NCBI GenBank assembly: GCA_030682495.1
Contig: JAUXOC010000107.1
Coordinates: forward strand, 1-38,213
Length of the DNA: 38,213 bases
Direction: 5' to 3'
Source: Alphaproteobacteria bacterium
GTDB taxonomy: Bacteria; Pseudomonadota; Alphaproteobacteria; Micavibrionales; UBA2020
The notes under the pieces were generated by a model. The model made no database searches, was not told where the DNA came from, and saw only the letters and a list, made by a program, of their open reading frames with translations. The first letter of the stretch is position 1. Each line of letters begins with the position of its first letter. Made by a program: the position numbers and the translations under genes. Shown here piece after piece: positions 1-8,453 of this stretch.

Positions 1-460
1 GGTTGATATCGTTTTGAAATTCGTCCACCTCGGCGCAATAGGTGCCGGCGCAGACATAGATCATCGCCTGCAACTGTTCCATGGCGCGCGACAAATCGCC
101 TTCTTCCAGCCACAGGTTGCCCATATATTTATTCGCGCCCAGATGCCGCGGGTTGAAGCCGAGCGCAAGGCGGTAACTTTCGCGCGCCTTTTTGGCATCG
201 CCGAGCTTTTGAAAGGCATAGCCGCGATAGGTATAGGCATCTGCGTTTTGCGGATGGCGCTGCAAAACACCGCCCAGCACATCAATCGCCTGCGTGTATT
301 TTCCGGTCGCCAGATAATATTCGGCAGTGATCAGGCCGGAATCTTCGCGGAAGGGCACATCCTCCGCCTTTGCCACATCATCGGCGGCGTAAAGCGGCGC
401 GGCGGTCAAGACGGCGGGCGCGGCAAGCGCGAAAACAATCAGGGCAGCAAAAAGGCGCAT
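1..460 (-). CDS. TPR-repeat exported protein (3' end outside window)
   Basis: The reading frame starts at an ATG at 460 and is still open at base 1, so the C-terminus is missing; 153 residues are visible. The first 26 or so residues form a signal peptide (MRLF, a hydrophobic alanine-rich stretch, then an AxA-like site before ADDVAKAE), so the protein is probably periplasmic. Residues about 45-140 read as tandem tetratricopeptide repeats: helical pairs with the usual small and aromatic positions (AEYYLATGKYTQAIDVL, ADAYTYRGYAFQKLGDAKKA, LGANKYMGNLWLEEGDLSRA). TPR domains are protein-binding scaffolds and no catalytic motif is visible. It lies 39 nt downstream of the acylphosphatase gene on the same strand, with a weak GGAT ribosome site, and may be cotranscribed with it. 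The specific role is unknown. Confidence 0.82.
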   Translation of the reverse strand, partial: MRLFAALIVFALAAPAVLTAAPLYAADDVAKAEDVPFREDSGLITAEYYLATGKYTQAIDVLGGVLQRHPQNADAYTYRGYAFQKLGDAKKARESYRLALGFNPRHLGANKYMGNLWLEEGDLSRAMEQLQAMIYVCAGTYCAEVDEFQNDIN

Positions 461-499
461 GGCGGCGGATCCGTTCTTGTTTCTGTTCGGGCGTTTGGC

Positions 500-841
500 T
501 CAGGCATCGACAGAGGCTTCGATGCGGAAATCTTCGATCAGGCCGTCGTATTCTGCGGGCTCGGCATGCACCTTGTCAACTCGGGCCATCATCGGGCCGT
601 GGCGGCAGGCGCGGATCAAATCTTCGACCTGCCGCGGGTCGCCATAGAGCAGCGCCTCCACCGTGCCGTCGCTGCGGTTGCGCGCCCAGCCGCTCACGCC
701 GCGGTCCAGCGCCTCGCCCTGCAGCCAGCGTCGGTAATTGACGCCCTGTACGAAACCCTGCACCACCATACGCATCGCCAGTTTGGGAATGCCGGCGGGC
801 AGATCCGGCGGTGGCGGTTCGGGTATTTGTGTCGTGGACAT
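500..841 (-). CDS. acyP: acylphosphatase
   Basis: This 113-residue protein matches acylphosphatase (EC 3.6.1.7), a small cytosolic enzyme that hydrolyses the carboxyl-phosphate bond of acylphosphates. Visible family features are the phosphate-binding loop with its catalytic arginine (VQGFVQGVNYRRW, about residues 27-39; the usual form is GVGFR, here GVNYR) and the GWARNRSDGTVEA segment carrying the catalytic asparagine. Family members are usually about 90-100 residues; the extra length is an N-terminal proline-rich stretch. I chose the ATG at 841 because a GGGAGGA ribosome site lies just upstream; an in-frame TTG at 859 falls next to that site and is unlikely. The TPR gene follows on the same strand. 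Confidence 0.9.
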   Translation of the reverse strand: MSTTQIPEPPPPDLPAGIPKLAMRMVVQGFVQGVNYRRWLQGEALDRGVSGWARNRSDGTVEALLYGDPRQVEDLIRACRHGPMMARVDKVHAEPAEYDGLIEDFRIEASVDA

Positions 842-920
842 GGCACAATCCTCCCTCAAGAGAGAACGGACGAAAGCGGCTTGCCGTTCCCCGTTTAAAA
901 AACCTTTGTTTTACGGTCTT

Positions 921-2375
921 CTACTGTGCCGCCAAAATCAGGCAGTTGTCTTTCAATATCCGGCAGGCCTGCGTTGCCTGATCCCGGCTGAGTCCGGACA
1001 GCCGCGCGCGGTAGATAACGCCGCGGCTGGTCATGAGCGGGGCGATGATATACTGGCTATGCCCCGAAATCGTCTTTGGCAATTTGTCGCGCACACCGCG
1101 CAGCGCGGCCAGCCCCGCATCATGCGTTGAAAACGCGCCGACCTGCACCGACCAGACATCGGCGCCCAGCGTCTGGCGCACAGGCCCGCTGCCCGTGGCG
1201 GGGGCGATGTTGTGAATGATGCGCGGTCCTTTGGCGGCAAGGTCGCCCTTGATGAACAAACCATCGCTGCCGTTGCCGTCGCGGTCACCCTGCTGTACGC
1301 CGACCAGGCCGGTATTGGTGTCATCGTCATCATCGCTGCGCATTTCGGGGTTCATGGCGACTTTGGTGCCGGCCAGCGCGCGGTCAACGGCGGTCACTGC
1401 GGCAACCGTGCCGGGCTTGCGCGTGGGCAGGCGCACCGCAGCCATCTGCGTTTGTTCGGTGATGCGGCGCGCAACCTGCGGCGTACCAAGGCGCGCAAAG
1501 CCTGTATCCAGAAGTTCGGCCATATGTTCGTTGCGCGATGCTGCGGTGCGCCCGCCGAAAACGACGCCGATCAAACGGCGGCCATCGCGCACGGCGGAAG
1601 CGGCAAGATTGAATCCCGATGCGGCGATGTAGCCGGTCTTGATGCCGTCCATGCCTTCATAGCTTTCGAGCAGGCGGTTGTGGTTGCGATAGGTCGTGCC
1701 CGCATAGACGAAACGGTTGGTGCTGAAATAGCGGTATTCATTGGGGAAGTCGCGCATCAGCGCGCGCGACAGCACCGCCATGTCGCGCGCGGTGCTGATT
1801 TGCAGCGGGTCGTGCAGACCGTGCGGATTGACGAAATGGCTATTGCGCATGCCCAGCTGTTTCGCTTTCGCGGTCATCAGCCGTGCAAAACGGTGTTCGC
1901 TGCCCGCGATGCCTTCGGCGATCACAACCGAAATATCATTGGCCGAGCGGGTGACGAGGGAATAGATCGCATCTTCGACGCGGATCGTATCGCCCGGCTC
2001 CAGCCCGATTTTGGACGGCGGCTGCATGGCGGCGTGGCTGGAGACGCTGAGGCGCTGGGTTTTGCGCAGGCTGCCCTGCTGGATTGCTTCGAAGGTCAGA
2101 TAGAGCGTCATCATTTTTGTCAGAGACGCCGGGTGCAGGATTTTGTCGGGGTTGCGTTCGCTAATCACAACGCCGGTCGCCGCATCAATCACGATGGACG
2201 CGTATTTTTCGTTGGGCTGGTTTCTTTGCTGTTTTTTGCCGGCAGCCGCTGCATCGCCAACGGCAAGTGCGGTCAGCAACATCACGGCGCACAGCAGGCA
2301 CAAAAGCCGTTTCACACTCGCATATCCCGTTTTTGGCACAATAAACCCCTTGGCAAAATGCGATTTCCGGCGCAT
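921..2375 (-). CDS. D-alanyl-D-alanine carboxypeptidase (S11) with C-terminal SPOR domain
   Basis: This is a low-molecular-weight penicillin-binding protein that trims the terminal D-alanine from peptidoglycan stem peptides in the periplasm. The active-site triad is intact: SLTK at residues 84-87, SAN at 144-146 and KTG at 246-248. After a linker of about 130 residues the C-terminus (about 405-484, WSVQVGAF onwards) is a SPOR domain, a fold that binds denuded glycan strands and commonly targets proteins to the division septum. The ATG at 2375 has a strong GAGAGG ribosome site; the hydrophobic signal segment begins only at about residue 21 (KRLLCLLCAVMLL), so a GTG at 2315 is an alternative start. 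It lies 111 nt downstream of a paralogous carboxypeptidase on the same strand. Confidence 0.92.
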   Translation of the reverse strand: MRRKSHFAKGFIVPKTGYASVKRLLCLLCAVMLLTALAVGDAAAAGKKQQRNQPNEKYASIVIDAATGVVISERNPDKILHPASLTKMMTLYLTFEAIQQGSLRKTQRLSVSSHAAMQPPSKIGLEPGDTIRVEDAIYSLVTRSANDISVVIAEGIAGSEHRFARLMTAKAKQLGMRNSHFVNPHGLHDPLQISTARDMAVLSRALMRDFPNEYRYFSTNRFVYAGTTYRNHNRLLESYEGMDGIKTGYIAASGFNLAASAVRDGRRLIGVVFGGRTAASRNEHMAELLDTGFARLGTPQVARRITEQTQMAAVRLPTRKPGTVAAVTAVDRALAGTKVAMNPEMRSDDDDDTNTGLVGVQQGDRDGNGSDGLFIKGDLAAKGPRIIHNIAPATGSGPVRQTLGADVWSVQVGAFSTHDAGLAALRGVRDKLPKTISGHSQYIIAPLMTSRGVIYRARLSGLSRDQATQACRILKDNCLILAAQ

Positions 2376-2486
2376 TTGCCCCCTCTCAATATGGTATGCC
2401 GCTTTGGCGGGTTTGTCCAGACGGCCACAGGCAAAAAACGCCGGAATATCCGGATATTTCCGTGTGTTGCACAGTTTTGCGGGTGG

Positions 2487-3713
2487 TCAGATCTCGCGGC
2501 CGCGGGGAAAAGACGTCCGCTGTGCGTAAAGCGGCTGCTTTTCCGGCCCCGGCAGATCTTTTTCCGGCAAGGGCGCAGGGCCGAGCGTGGGGCGTATTGT
2601 ACTGCCTTCATGCGCACGGTGCAGGCTGAAGGAGGCGAGGGTATAACTTGCGCTCAGGCTGCCGGTTTGCCGGGCGGGCTGCGGCGCAAAAAAGCCGATA
2701 CCGTTCGTGACGGGTGCTTTCGCCTGTCCTTCGGATTGAAAGCCGGGTGCGGTTTCTTCCGGATCTTCGCTGTCATCGGGCGGCAGCGTATCGTTGGCCG
2801 GCAGCGGCGGTTTGGGCTGGCTGCCCAGCACGGCAAAGCCGTAATCCAGCAGCACAGTCATGTCGGCCTTGCGCTGCGTGGGGTTATCGGCGCCGAAAAC
2901 AACGGCGATAATGCGCTGGCCGTCACGCTCTGCCGATGCGGCAAGGTTAAAGCCGGATGTGCGGATATAGCCCGTTTTAAGGCCATCCACACCGTCATAG
3001 CTGCCGAGCAGATTGTTATAGTTGCGGTAATTGGTGCCGTTATAGCGGAAGGTGCGGGTGCTGAAGAAATGATAATATTCGGGGTATTCGGCAATCACTG
3101 CGGCAGAGAGTTTCGCCATGTCGGAAACGGTTGAATATTGCTGGGTATGCGGCAGGCCGTTCGGGTTCATGAAATGGCTGTCGTTCATGCCGATCTTCGT
3201 GGCGGCGGCGTTCATTTTATCGGCAAAGCCCTCGAGACTGCCGCCGATGGCTTCGGCCAGCACCACGGCGGCGTCATTGGCGGAATGCACCAGCATGCCT
3301 TTCAGCGCGTCTTCAACGGTGATTTTGCGGATGACCTGTTGGTTTTCGGTGCGTTTCTTGCCGGTTTTCTTGTCCGTGATGGTGACGGGGCGGATCATCG
3401 CCAGATTGGTGCGCTCCTGCGTGGCGGCACGGCGTGAGACTGTCAGCTCCTGATCGAGCGTCAGCGTACCGGCGCGCAGCGCCTCAAAGGTCAGATAGGC
3501 GGTCATGACTTTGGTGGTCGATGCGGGGCGCAACTGCTGGTCGCCATCGCGCGCGTAAAGTGTATTGCCGGTCTGGGCATCGATAACGATAGACGCATAA
3601 CGGTCAGCACGCGCCGGCTCCGGCGGTTTTTCCTGTGCCATGGCGGCGGGAATGGCCGCAGCCTGAAACGCCACACAAAGGGCGAAATGTTTGAATAAAG
3701 AAGCCTTTTTCAA
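2487..3713 (-). CDS. D-alanyl-D-alanine carboxypeptidase (S11, DacF-like)
   Basis: This is a second peptidase-S11 carboxypeptidase, 408 residues from the chosen start. The triad is complete: STTK at 65-68, SAN at 144-146, KTG at 246-248. An insertion rich in K and T (about residues 108-130) sits between the first two motifs. Instead of a SPOR domain the C-terminus is a low-complexity, proline- and acid-rich tail. I chose a TTG at 3713: it gives a clean signal peptide (MKKASLFKHF, hydrophobic core, AMAQ cleavage) and has GGAG nine bases upstream; the frame stays open further upstream to a TTG at 3791, but that extension is not signal-like. It is probably cotranscribed with the SPOR-bearing paralog downstream, suggesting a division of labour between general and septal trimming (inference). 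Confidence 0.9.
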   Translation of the reverse strand: MKKASLFKHFALCVAFQAAAIPAAMAQEKPPEPARADRYASIVIDAQTGNTLYARDGDQQLRPASTTKVMTAYLTFEALRAGTLTLDQELTVSRRAATQERTNLAMIRPVTITDKKTGKKRTENQQVIRKITVEDALKGMLVHSANDAAVVLAEAIGGSLEGFADKMNAAATKIGMNDSHFMNPNGLPHTQQYSTVSDMAKLSAAVIAEYPEYYHFFSTRTFRYNGTNYRNYNNLLGSYDGVDGLKTGYIRTSGFNLAASAERDGQRIIAVVFGADNPTQRKADMTVLLDYGFAVLGSQPKPPLPANDTLPPDDSEDPEETAPGFQSEGQAKAPVTNGIGFFAPQPARQTGSLSASYTLASFSLHRAHEGSTIRPTLGPAPLPEKDLPGPEKQPLYAQRTSFPRGREI

Positions 3714-3924
3714 AACGGGCGTCTCCGTTTCTGCTGTTTGTTGTGCAAAAGAAGGGGTTTGTCGCGGCGTGCATCGCACAGGCGAGAACAAGTTCCGCGC
3801 GTTTGTTGAAATTATGGCAACAAGAGATTCGTGTAAAGCACGAATTTGCCCCTAAGGCCTTTTTTTTGCAGGGTTATTTTGCGGTGCAGCATTGGAACCC
3901 TCAAGAACATGGAGGCCCTCGAGG

Positions 3925-3953
3925 ATGACAAACTGTGCAGACATGTCTATCTT
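3925..3953 (+). promoter_or_regulatory. candidate sigma-70 promoter for clpS-clpA
   Basis: ATGACA (3925-3930), a 17-base spacer and TATCTT (3948-3953) lie about 40 bases before the first clpS start. The -35 matches 5 of 6 consensus bases and the -10 4 of 6. The rest of the 278-base gap between the divergent carboxypeptidase and clpS holds a 7-bp hairpin at 3827-3845 and no obvious gene. The call rests on motif match and position only. Confidence 0.35.
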
Positions 3954-3991
3954 GTTAAAAGAGTGTTCGCGGGCAATCTGAGGTTATGTGA

Positions 3992-4402
3992 ATGACTGCG
4001 TATAAGGACATCAAGATGACAGCACCGTCCGACGTAAGCGTTTCGTCGGCTCCGCCCGACGTGACAGTTTCGTCTGCGCCGCCCGACGATGAGCGCGATG
4101 GTGCGCGGCCGGGCGTGGGGCTTTTGACGCGGACGCGGCTGAAGCCGAAGAAGCCCGCGATGTTCCGTGTGCTGCTGCTCAATGACGATTTCACGCCGAT
4201 GGATTTCGTTGTGCATGTGCTCGAGAAATTCTTTGCCAAAAACCGTCAGGAAGCGACCGAGATCATGCTGCACGTCCACCGCCGCGGCGTGGGCATCTGC
4301 GGCGTCTATACGCATGAGGTTGCGGAAACCAAGGTGAACCTTGTCATGGACTACGCGCGCAAAAACGAACACCCGCTGCAATGTACGATGGAAAAGGAAT
4401 AG
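3992..4402 (+). CDS. clpS: ATP-dependent Clp protease adaptor ClpS
   Basis: ClpS is the N-recognin adaptor that binds proteins with bulky hydrophobic N-termini and hands them to ClpA for degradation by ClpAP. The core starts at about residue 57 and shows the hallmark substrate-binding region ([23 protein letters not shown]) and the ClpA-contacting [20 protein letters not shown] stretch. The N-terminal extension is about 56 residues and holds two copies of a nine-residue repeat (residues 14-22 and 23-31). Two starts are credible: ATG at 3992 (GAGG upstream) and ATG at 4016 (AAGGA seven bases upstream). clpA follows 52 bases downstream, as in most proteobacteria, and the two are probably one operon. 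Confidence 0.95.
   Translation: MTAYKDIKMTAPSDVSVSSAPPDVTVSSAPPDDERDGARPGVGLLTRTRLKPKKPAMFRVLLLNDDFTPMDFVVHVLEKFFAKNRQEATEIMLHVHRRGVGICGVYTHEVAETKVNLVMDYARKNEHPLQCTMEKE
4031..4084 (+). repeat. two 27-bp in-frame tandem repeats in the clpS N-terminal extension
   Basis: Units 4031-4057 and 4058-4084 encode DVSVSSAPP and DVTVSSAPP. The copies differ at several, partly synonymous, positions, so the duplication is not brand new. It lies in the flexible N-terminal extension, not in the folded core. Confidence 0.85.
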
Positions 4403-4454
4403 CGCGCAGGGCGTGCTGGAAAAAGAATAATCAGGGTCGATAGGGGAAGATAAT

Positions 4455-6761
4455 ATGCTGTCACGAAATCTGGAACAAACGCTGCACCGCGCGCTGGCCT
4501 ATGCCAATGCGCGGCATCATGAATTCGCCACGCTGGAACATTTATTACTGGCGCTGACCGAAGATCAGGATGCGGTGGCTGTCATGCGCGCCTGCGGGGT
4601 GGATCTGGATTTGCTGCGGCAGGAATTATCGCATTACATCGATACCGAAATGCAAAATCTGGTGCATCCGGCGGCGGAGGAATCCAAGCCGACCTCCAGC
4701 TTCCAGCGGGTTTTGCAGCGTGCCGCCATTCATGTGCAGTCATCGGGGCGCGAAGAAGTCACCGGCGCCAACGTGCTGGTCGCGCTGTTTTCGGAGCGCG
4801 AGAGCAATGCCGTGTTTTTCCTGCAGGAACAGGAAATGACGCGGTTTGACGCGGTCAATTATATTTCACACGGTATCGCCAAAGTGGCCGGTCATAGCGA
4901 AGAGCGCGCCGTGCATGGCGCCGGCGAAGAGGCCGGCGAAGACGCACCGCTCAAAAAAGGCAAAGACGCGCTGGATGCCTATTGCGTCAACCTCAACGAC
5001 AAAGCCGCCAAGGGCAAGATCGACCCCTTGATCGGGCGTGAGAGCGAAGTCGAGCGCACCATTCAGGTGCTGTGCCGCCGCAGCAAGAACAACCCGCTTT
5101 ATGTGGGCGACCCCGGTGTGGGCAAAACGGCGATTGCCGAAGGCCTCGCCCGCCGCATCATCGAAGGCGACGTGCCGGATGTACTGAAAGGCGCGGTGAT
5201 CTACGCGCTCGATATGGGCGCGCTTTTGGCCGGTACACGCTACCGCGGCGATTTTGAAGAACGCATCAAGGCGGTTTTGACCGAGCTGCAATCGATTGAC
5301 GACGCGGTTTTGTTTATCGATGAAATCCATACCGTGATCGGCGCGGGCGCGACGTCGGGCGGGGCGATGGATGCGTCGAATTTGCTGAAGCCGTCTTTGT
5401 CAAACGGTACGCTGCGTTGCATCGGTTCGACAACCTATAAAGAATACCGCAACCATTTTGAAAAAGACCGCGCCCTTGTGCGCCGCTTCCAGAAAATCGA
5501 TGTGCTGGAGCCGTCGATTGAAGATGCGGTGAAAATCCTCAAGGGTCTCAAGCCCTATTACGAAGAACATCATAAAGTCACCTATGCCGAAGACGCCATC
5601 CGCGGTGCGGTCGAGCTATCGGCGCGCTATATCGGCGACCGCAAACTGCCCGACAAGGCGATTGATGTGATCGACGAAGCCGGCGCGGCGCAAATGCTGC
5701 TGCCCGAAGACAAACGCAAAAAAATTATCACGCTGAAAGATGTCGAAGCGACGGTATCGAAAATCGCGCGCATCCCGCCCAAGACGGTCACCAAAGACGA
5801 CCGCGAAGTGCTGGCGAATCTGGAGCGTGACCTGAAAACGCTCGTCTTCGGCCAAAATATGGCGATTGAAGCCCTCTCTGCCGCGATCAAACTGAGCCGC
5901 GCGGGTCTGCGCGACCCCGAAAAGCCGATTGGCTGCTATCTGTTTTCCGGCCCCACGGGCGTGGGTAAAACCGAAGTGTCCAAACAACTGGCAAAGACGC
6001 TGGGGCTGGAGCTTTTGCGTTTTGACATGTCCGAATATATGGAGCGTCACAGCATCGCGCGTCTGATCGGCGCGCCGCCCGGCTATGTCGGGTTTGACCA
6101 AGGTGGCATGCTGACCGACAAGGTTGACCAGCATCCGCATGCCGTGCTGCTGCTCGATGAAATCGAAAAAGCGCATCCGGATATTTATAATATTCTCTTG
6201 CAGGTCATGGACTACGGCAAGCTGACCGACAACAACGGCAAAACCATCGACTTCCGCAACGTCATTCTTATCATGACGACCAATGCCGGCGCGGCCGATA
6301 TGGCGAAGCACGGCATGGGTTTTGGCCGCGAGATGCGTATCGGTGATGACGAAGAAGCCATCAACCGTGCTTTCAGCCCTGAATTCAGAAACCGCCTCGA
6401 TGCGGTGATTTCCTTCGCCCCGCTGGCGCCGGAAACCATCGGCCGCGTGGTTGAAAAATTCATCATGCAACTGGAAGCCCAGCTGGGCGACCGCGGCGTG
6501 ACGATCACGCTCAGCGATAATGCACGGCAATGGCTGGGCAAAAAAGGCTATGACCCTGCTATGGGCGCGCGGCCGCTCGCCCGCGTTATTCAGGAATACG
6601 TCAAGAAACCGCTGGCCGAAGAGCTTTTGTTCGGCAAGCTGGTCAAAGGCGGCGCGGTCGAAATCGACGAAAAAGACGACAAGCTCGTCTTCGGCTACCC
6701 GCCCGCCAAAGGCGGCAAAGCGCCGAAAAAAGAAGAGCCGGAACATGAACATGCCCAGTAA
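4455..6761 (+). CDS. clpA: ATP-dependent Clp protease ATP-binding subunit ClpA
   Basis: ClpA is the hexameric AAA+ unfoldase that partners ClpP and accepts substrates from ClpS. At 768 residues it is of normal family length. In order: Clp N-domain (about 1-145, LSRNLEQTLHRA onwards), a short acidic linker, AAA+ module 1 with Walker A GDPGVGKT at 218-225 and Walker B LFIDEIH, AAA+ module 2 with Walker A GPTGVGKT at about 499-506 and Walker B LLLDEIEKAH, and a C-terminal D2-small domain. There is no long coiled-coil M-domain, which separates it from ClpB. The ClpP-docking loop has MGF at 621-623 where IGL/IGF is usual. The tail is lysine/glutamate-rich. The start has an AGGGGAA ribosome site. 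ClpP is not in the window. Confidence 0.97.
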   Translation: MLSRNLEQTLHRALAYANARHHEFATLEHLLLALTEDQDAVAVMRACGVDLDLLRQELSHYIDTEMQNLVHPAAEESKPTSSFQRVLQRAAIHVQSSGREEVTGANVLVALFSERESNAVFFLQEQEMTRFDAVNYISHGIAKVAGHSEERAVHGAGEEAGEDAPLKKGKDALDAYCVNLNDKAAKGKIDPLIGRESEVERTIQVLCRRSKNNPLYVGDPGVGKTAIAEGLARRIIEGDVPDVLKGAVIYALDMGALLAGTRYRGDFEERIKAVLTELQSIDDAVLFIDEIHTVIGAGATSGGAMDASNLLKPSLSNGTLRCIGSTTYKEYRNHFEKDRALVRRFQKIDVLEPSIEDAVKILKGLKPYYEEHHKVTYAEDAIRGAVELSARYIGDRKLPDKAIDVIDEAGAAQMLLPEDKRKKIITLKDVEATVSKIARIPPKTVTKDDREVLANLERDLKTLVFGQNMAIEALSAAIKLSRAGLRDPEKPIGCYLFSGPTGVGKTEVSKQLAKTLGLELLRFDMSEYMERHSIARLIGAPPGYVGFDQGGMLTDKVDQHPHAVLLLDEIEKAHPDIYNILLQVMDYGKLTDNNGKTIDFRNVILIMTTNAGAADMAKHGMGFGREMRIGDDEEAINRAFSPEFRNRLDAVISFAPLAPETIGRVVEKFIMQLEAQLGDRGVTITLSDNARQWLGKKGYDPAMGARPLARVIQEYVKKPLAEELLFGKLVKGGAVEIDEKDDKLVFGYPPAKGGKAPKKEEPEHEHAQ

Positions 6762-6776
6762 CGGATAAAAGAAACA

Positions 6777-7697
6777 ATGCCAGTCAGCGAACAGGGCCAT
6801 ATTCTGGTGGTCGAAAACAACGACATCACGCGTAAGCTGATTGTCGGTATTCTCAACAACAAAGGCTATGAAACCTACGAAGCCAAATCGGGCGACGAGG
6901 CGACGGCTTTTCTCGCCAAGCATTTGCAGCTTTTGGTGCTGGATGTAGAGAATGACAATATCGACAACATCGGCCTTTTGCACAAACTCAGGATGAGCTT
7001 TAGCCGCCTGCCGGTGATTGCCCTGACGGACGAGGAAGATCACGATGCCGTCAAGACGCGCATCGGCGTCGATCAGGTATCGGTCATGAAAAAACCTGTC
7101 ATGCCCGACAAGCTTTTGAAAAATATTCAGAGCTATCTGTTGCCCGGCATTGCCGAGAAGATCGTCACCGAAACCGTGCCTGCGTCAAAACCGCTCGCTC
7201 CCGATATGCGTGACCCGCAGGCCAAGGCCGACCGCGAGGCCTTTATGCGCCGTGCCATCGATCTTAGTCAGGAAAAGATGGATGCGAATTGCGGCGGACC
7301 TTTCGGCGCGGTGATCGTGCAGGGCGGCAAGATCATTGCCGAGGGCTGGAATCAGGTGACATCATCCAACGACCCGACGGCGCATGCCGAAATGGTCGCC
7401 ATCCGCGAAGCCTGCAAAGTGATCGGTGATTTCAGCCTGTCGGGCTGCGAGGTTTATACCAGTTGCGAGCCGTGCCCGATGTGTCTGGCCGCACTGTACT
7501 GGGCGCGCGTAGACCGCATTTATTTCGGCAATACACGCGAAGATGCAGCGCGCATCGGCTTTGACGATGATTTTATCTATAGCGAATTCAAAGTCACCGA
7601 AGACAAGCGCAGCCTGCCCAGCAAAATGTTTCTGCGCGACGAAGCCAAGATCGTCTTTGACAACTGGACAAAAAAATCCGACAAGACGCCGTATTGA
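6777..7697 (+). CDS. response-regulator receiver / guanine deaminase fusion protein
   Basis: One uninterrupted 306-residue frame carries two domains. Residues 6-122 resemble a CheY-like receiver: candidate phospho-acceptor D56 (LLVLDVEN), the switch threonine T84 and the KKP motif with K105/K106 are present, but the usual DD acid pair is E13-N14. Residues 150-306 match nucleoside/guanine deaminases of the GuaD type: GGPFGAVIV, SSNDPTAHAE with zinc ligand H203 and proton-shuttle E205, PCPMC with C233 and C236, and GFDDDFIY. Known GuaD enzymes are about 155 residues and convert guanine to xanthine and ammonia; this domain alone fits that length. The gene begins 15 bases after clpA and is probably in its operon. 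The regulatory coupling is inference; the substrate could also be another purine. No partner kinase is visible nearby. Confidence 0.85.
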   Translation: MPVSEQGHILVVENNDITRKLIVGILNNKGYETYEAKSGDEATAFLAKHLQLLVLDVENDNIDNIGLLHKLRMSFSRLPVIALTDEEDHDAVKTRIGVDQVSVMKKPVMPDKLLKNIQSYLLPGIAEKIVTETVPASKPLAPDMRDPQAKADREAFMRRAIDLSQEKMDANCGGPFGAVIVQGGKIIAEGWNQVTSSNDPTAHAEMVAIREACKVIGDFSLSGCEVYTSCEPCPMCLAALYWARVDRIYFGNTREDAARIGFDDDFIYSEFKVTEDKRSLPSKMFLRDEAKIVFDNWTKKSDKTPY

Positions 7698-7744
7698 TTT
7701 TTTGCCCGCCCGCTTTTTAAAAAGTTTTTTGGAGTATCCTGCCT

Positions 7745-8437
7745 ATGAAATACGAAATCACATCCGACGTTGCCTTCCCCCTGATCCGCTTTGAACTTCA
7801 GGAGGGGGAAAAGATCAAAGCCGAAAGCGGCGCCATGGTCGCCATGTCCGAAGGGATGGAGCTGACCGGCAAGATGGACGGCGGTTTCCTGCGCGGGGTT
7901 GCGCGAAAATTTTCGGGCGAAAGCTTTTTTATGCAGCAGATCGAAGCCGTACACGGCAACGGCTGGGCACTTTTGGCGGCGGCGACACCGGGCGGCATCG
8001 CCACGGTCGATGTCAGCGGCGGAAGCGAACTTCTGGTGCAAAAAGACGGCTATCTGGCGGCCACGCCCGATGTGCAGGTCTCGACCAAAATGCAAAGCCT
8101 CAGCAAAGGTCTTTTCAGCGGCGAAGGGTTTTTTGTCGTCAAGGTCTTTGGCGAGGGCACGGTCTTTCTGTCCACTTACGGGTCGATCTATTCCATTAAT
8201 ATCGCCGAGGGCGAGACGGTGCTGATCGACAACGGGCATCTGGTCGCCTGGGATGCCTCGATGAAATATGAAATCACCAAAGGCGCGAAAACCTGGTTTT
8301 CGTCGATGACCTCGGGCGAAGGCTTTGCCTGCCGTTTCCGCGGACCGGGGCGTGTGCTGATCCAGACGCGTAACCCGCAGCAGCTGGCCGGCTGGCTCTT
8401 CCCCTTCCTGCCGATTCCGAAAACTGCCGCGCGTTAA
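7745..8437 (+). CDS. AIM24 / TIGR00266 family protein
   Basis: This 230-residue protein matches the TIGR00266/AIM24 (formerly DUF124) family by its repeated beta-rich segments, for example GEKIKAESGAMVAMSEG near the N-terminus, GVARKFSGESFFMQ, LVQKDGYLAATPDVQV and GEGFFVVKVFGEGTVFLSTYGSI, and the late ARNPQQLA-like motif (here TRNPQQLAGW). Bacterial members are cytosolic beta-barrel-like proteins of unclear function; the yeast relative acts in mitochondrial inner-membrane organisation. No signal peptide or membrane segment is seen, although the C-terminus is hydrophobic. The start has GGAG about ten bases upstream. It lies 47 bases after the deaminase fusion and may share its transcript. Confidence 0.88.
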   Translation: MKYEITSDVAFPLIRFELQEGEKIKAESGAMVAMSEGMELTGKMDGGFLRGVARKFSGESFFMQQIEAVHGNGWALLAAATPGGIATVDVSGGSELLVQKDGYLAATPDVQVSTKMQSLSKGLFSGEGFFVVKVFGEGTVFLSTYGSIYSINIAEGETVLIDNGHLVAWDASMKYEITKGAKTWFSSMTSGEGFACRFRGPGRVLIQTRNPQQLAGWLFPFLPIPKTAAR

Positions 8438-8453
8438 TTTGTTAGCGCACGGC

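Noticed and set aside
1212-3134. 640-codon open frame on the plus strand
   Set aside because: Antisense to both D-alanyl-D-alanine carboxypeptidases, which have complete motifs; the frame has no recognisable domain.
3827-3845. Hairpin ATTCGTG-TAAAG-CACGAAT upstream of clpS
   Set aside because: It has no T-tract on either strand and does not end a transcript; a regulatory role cannot be supported.
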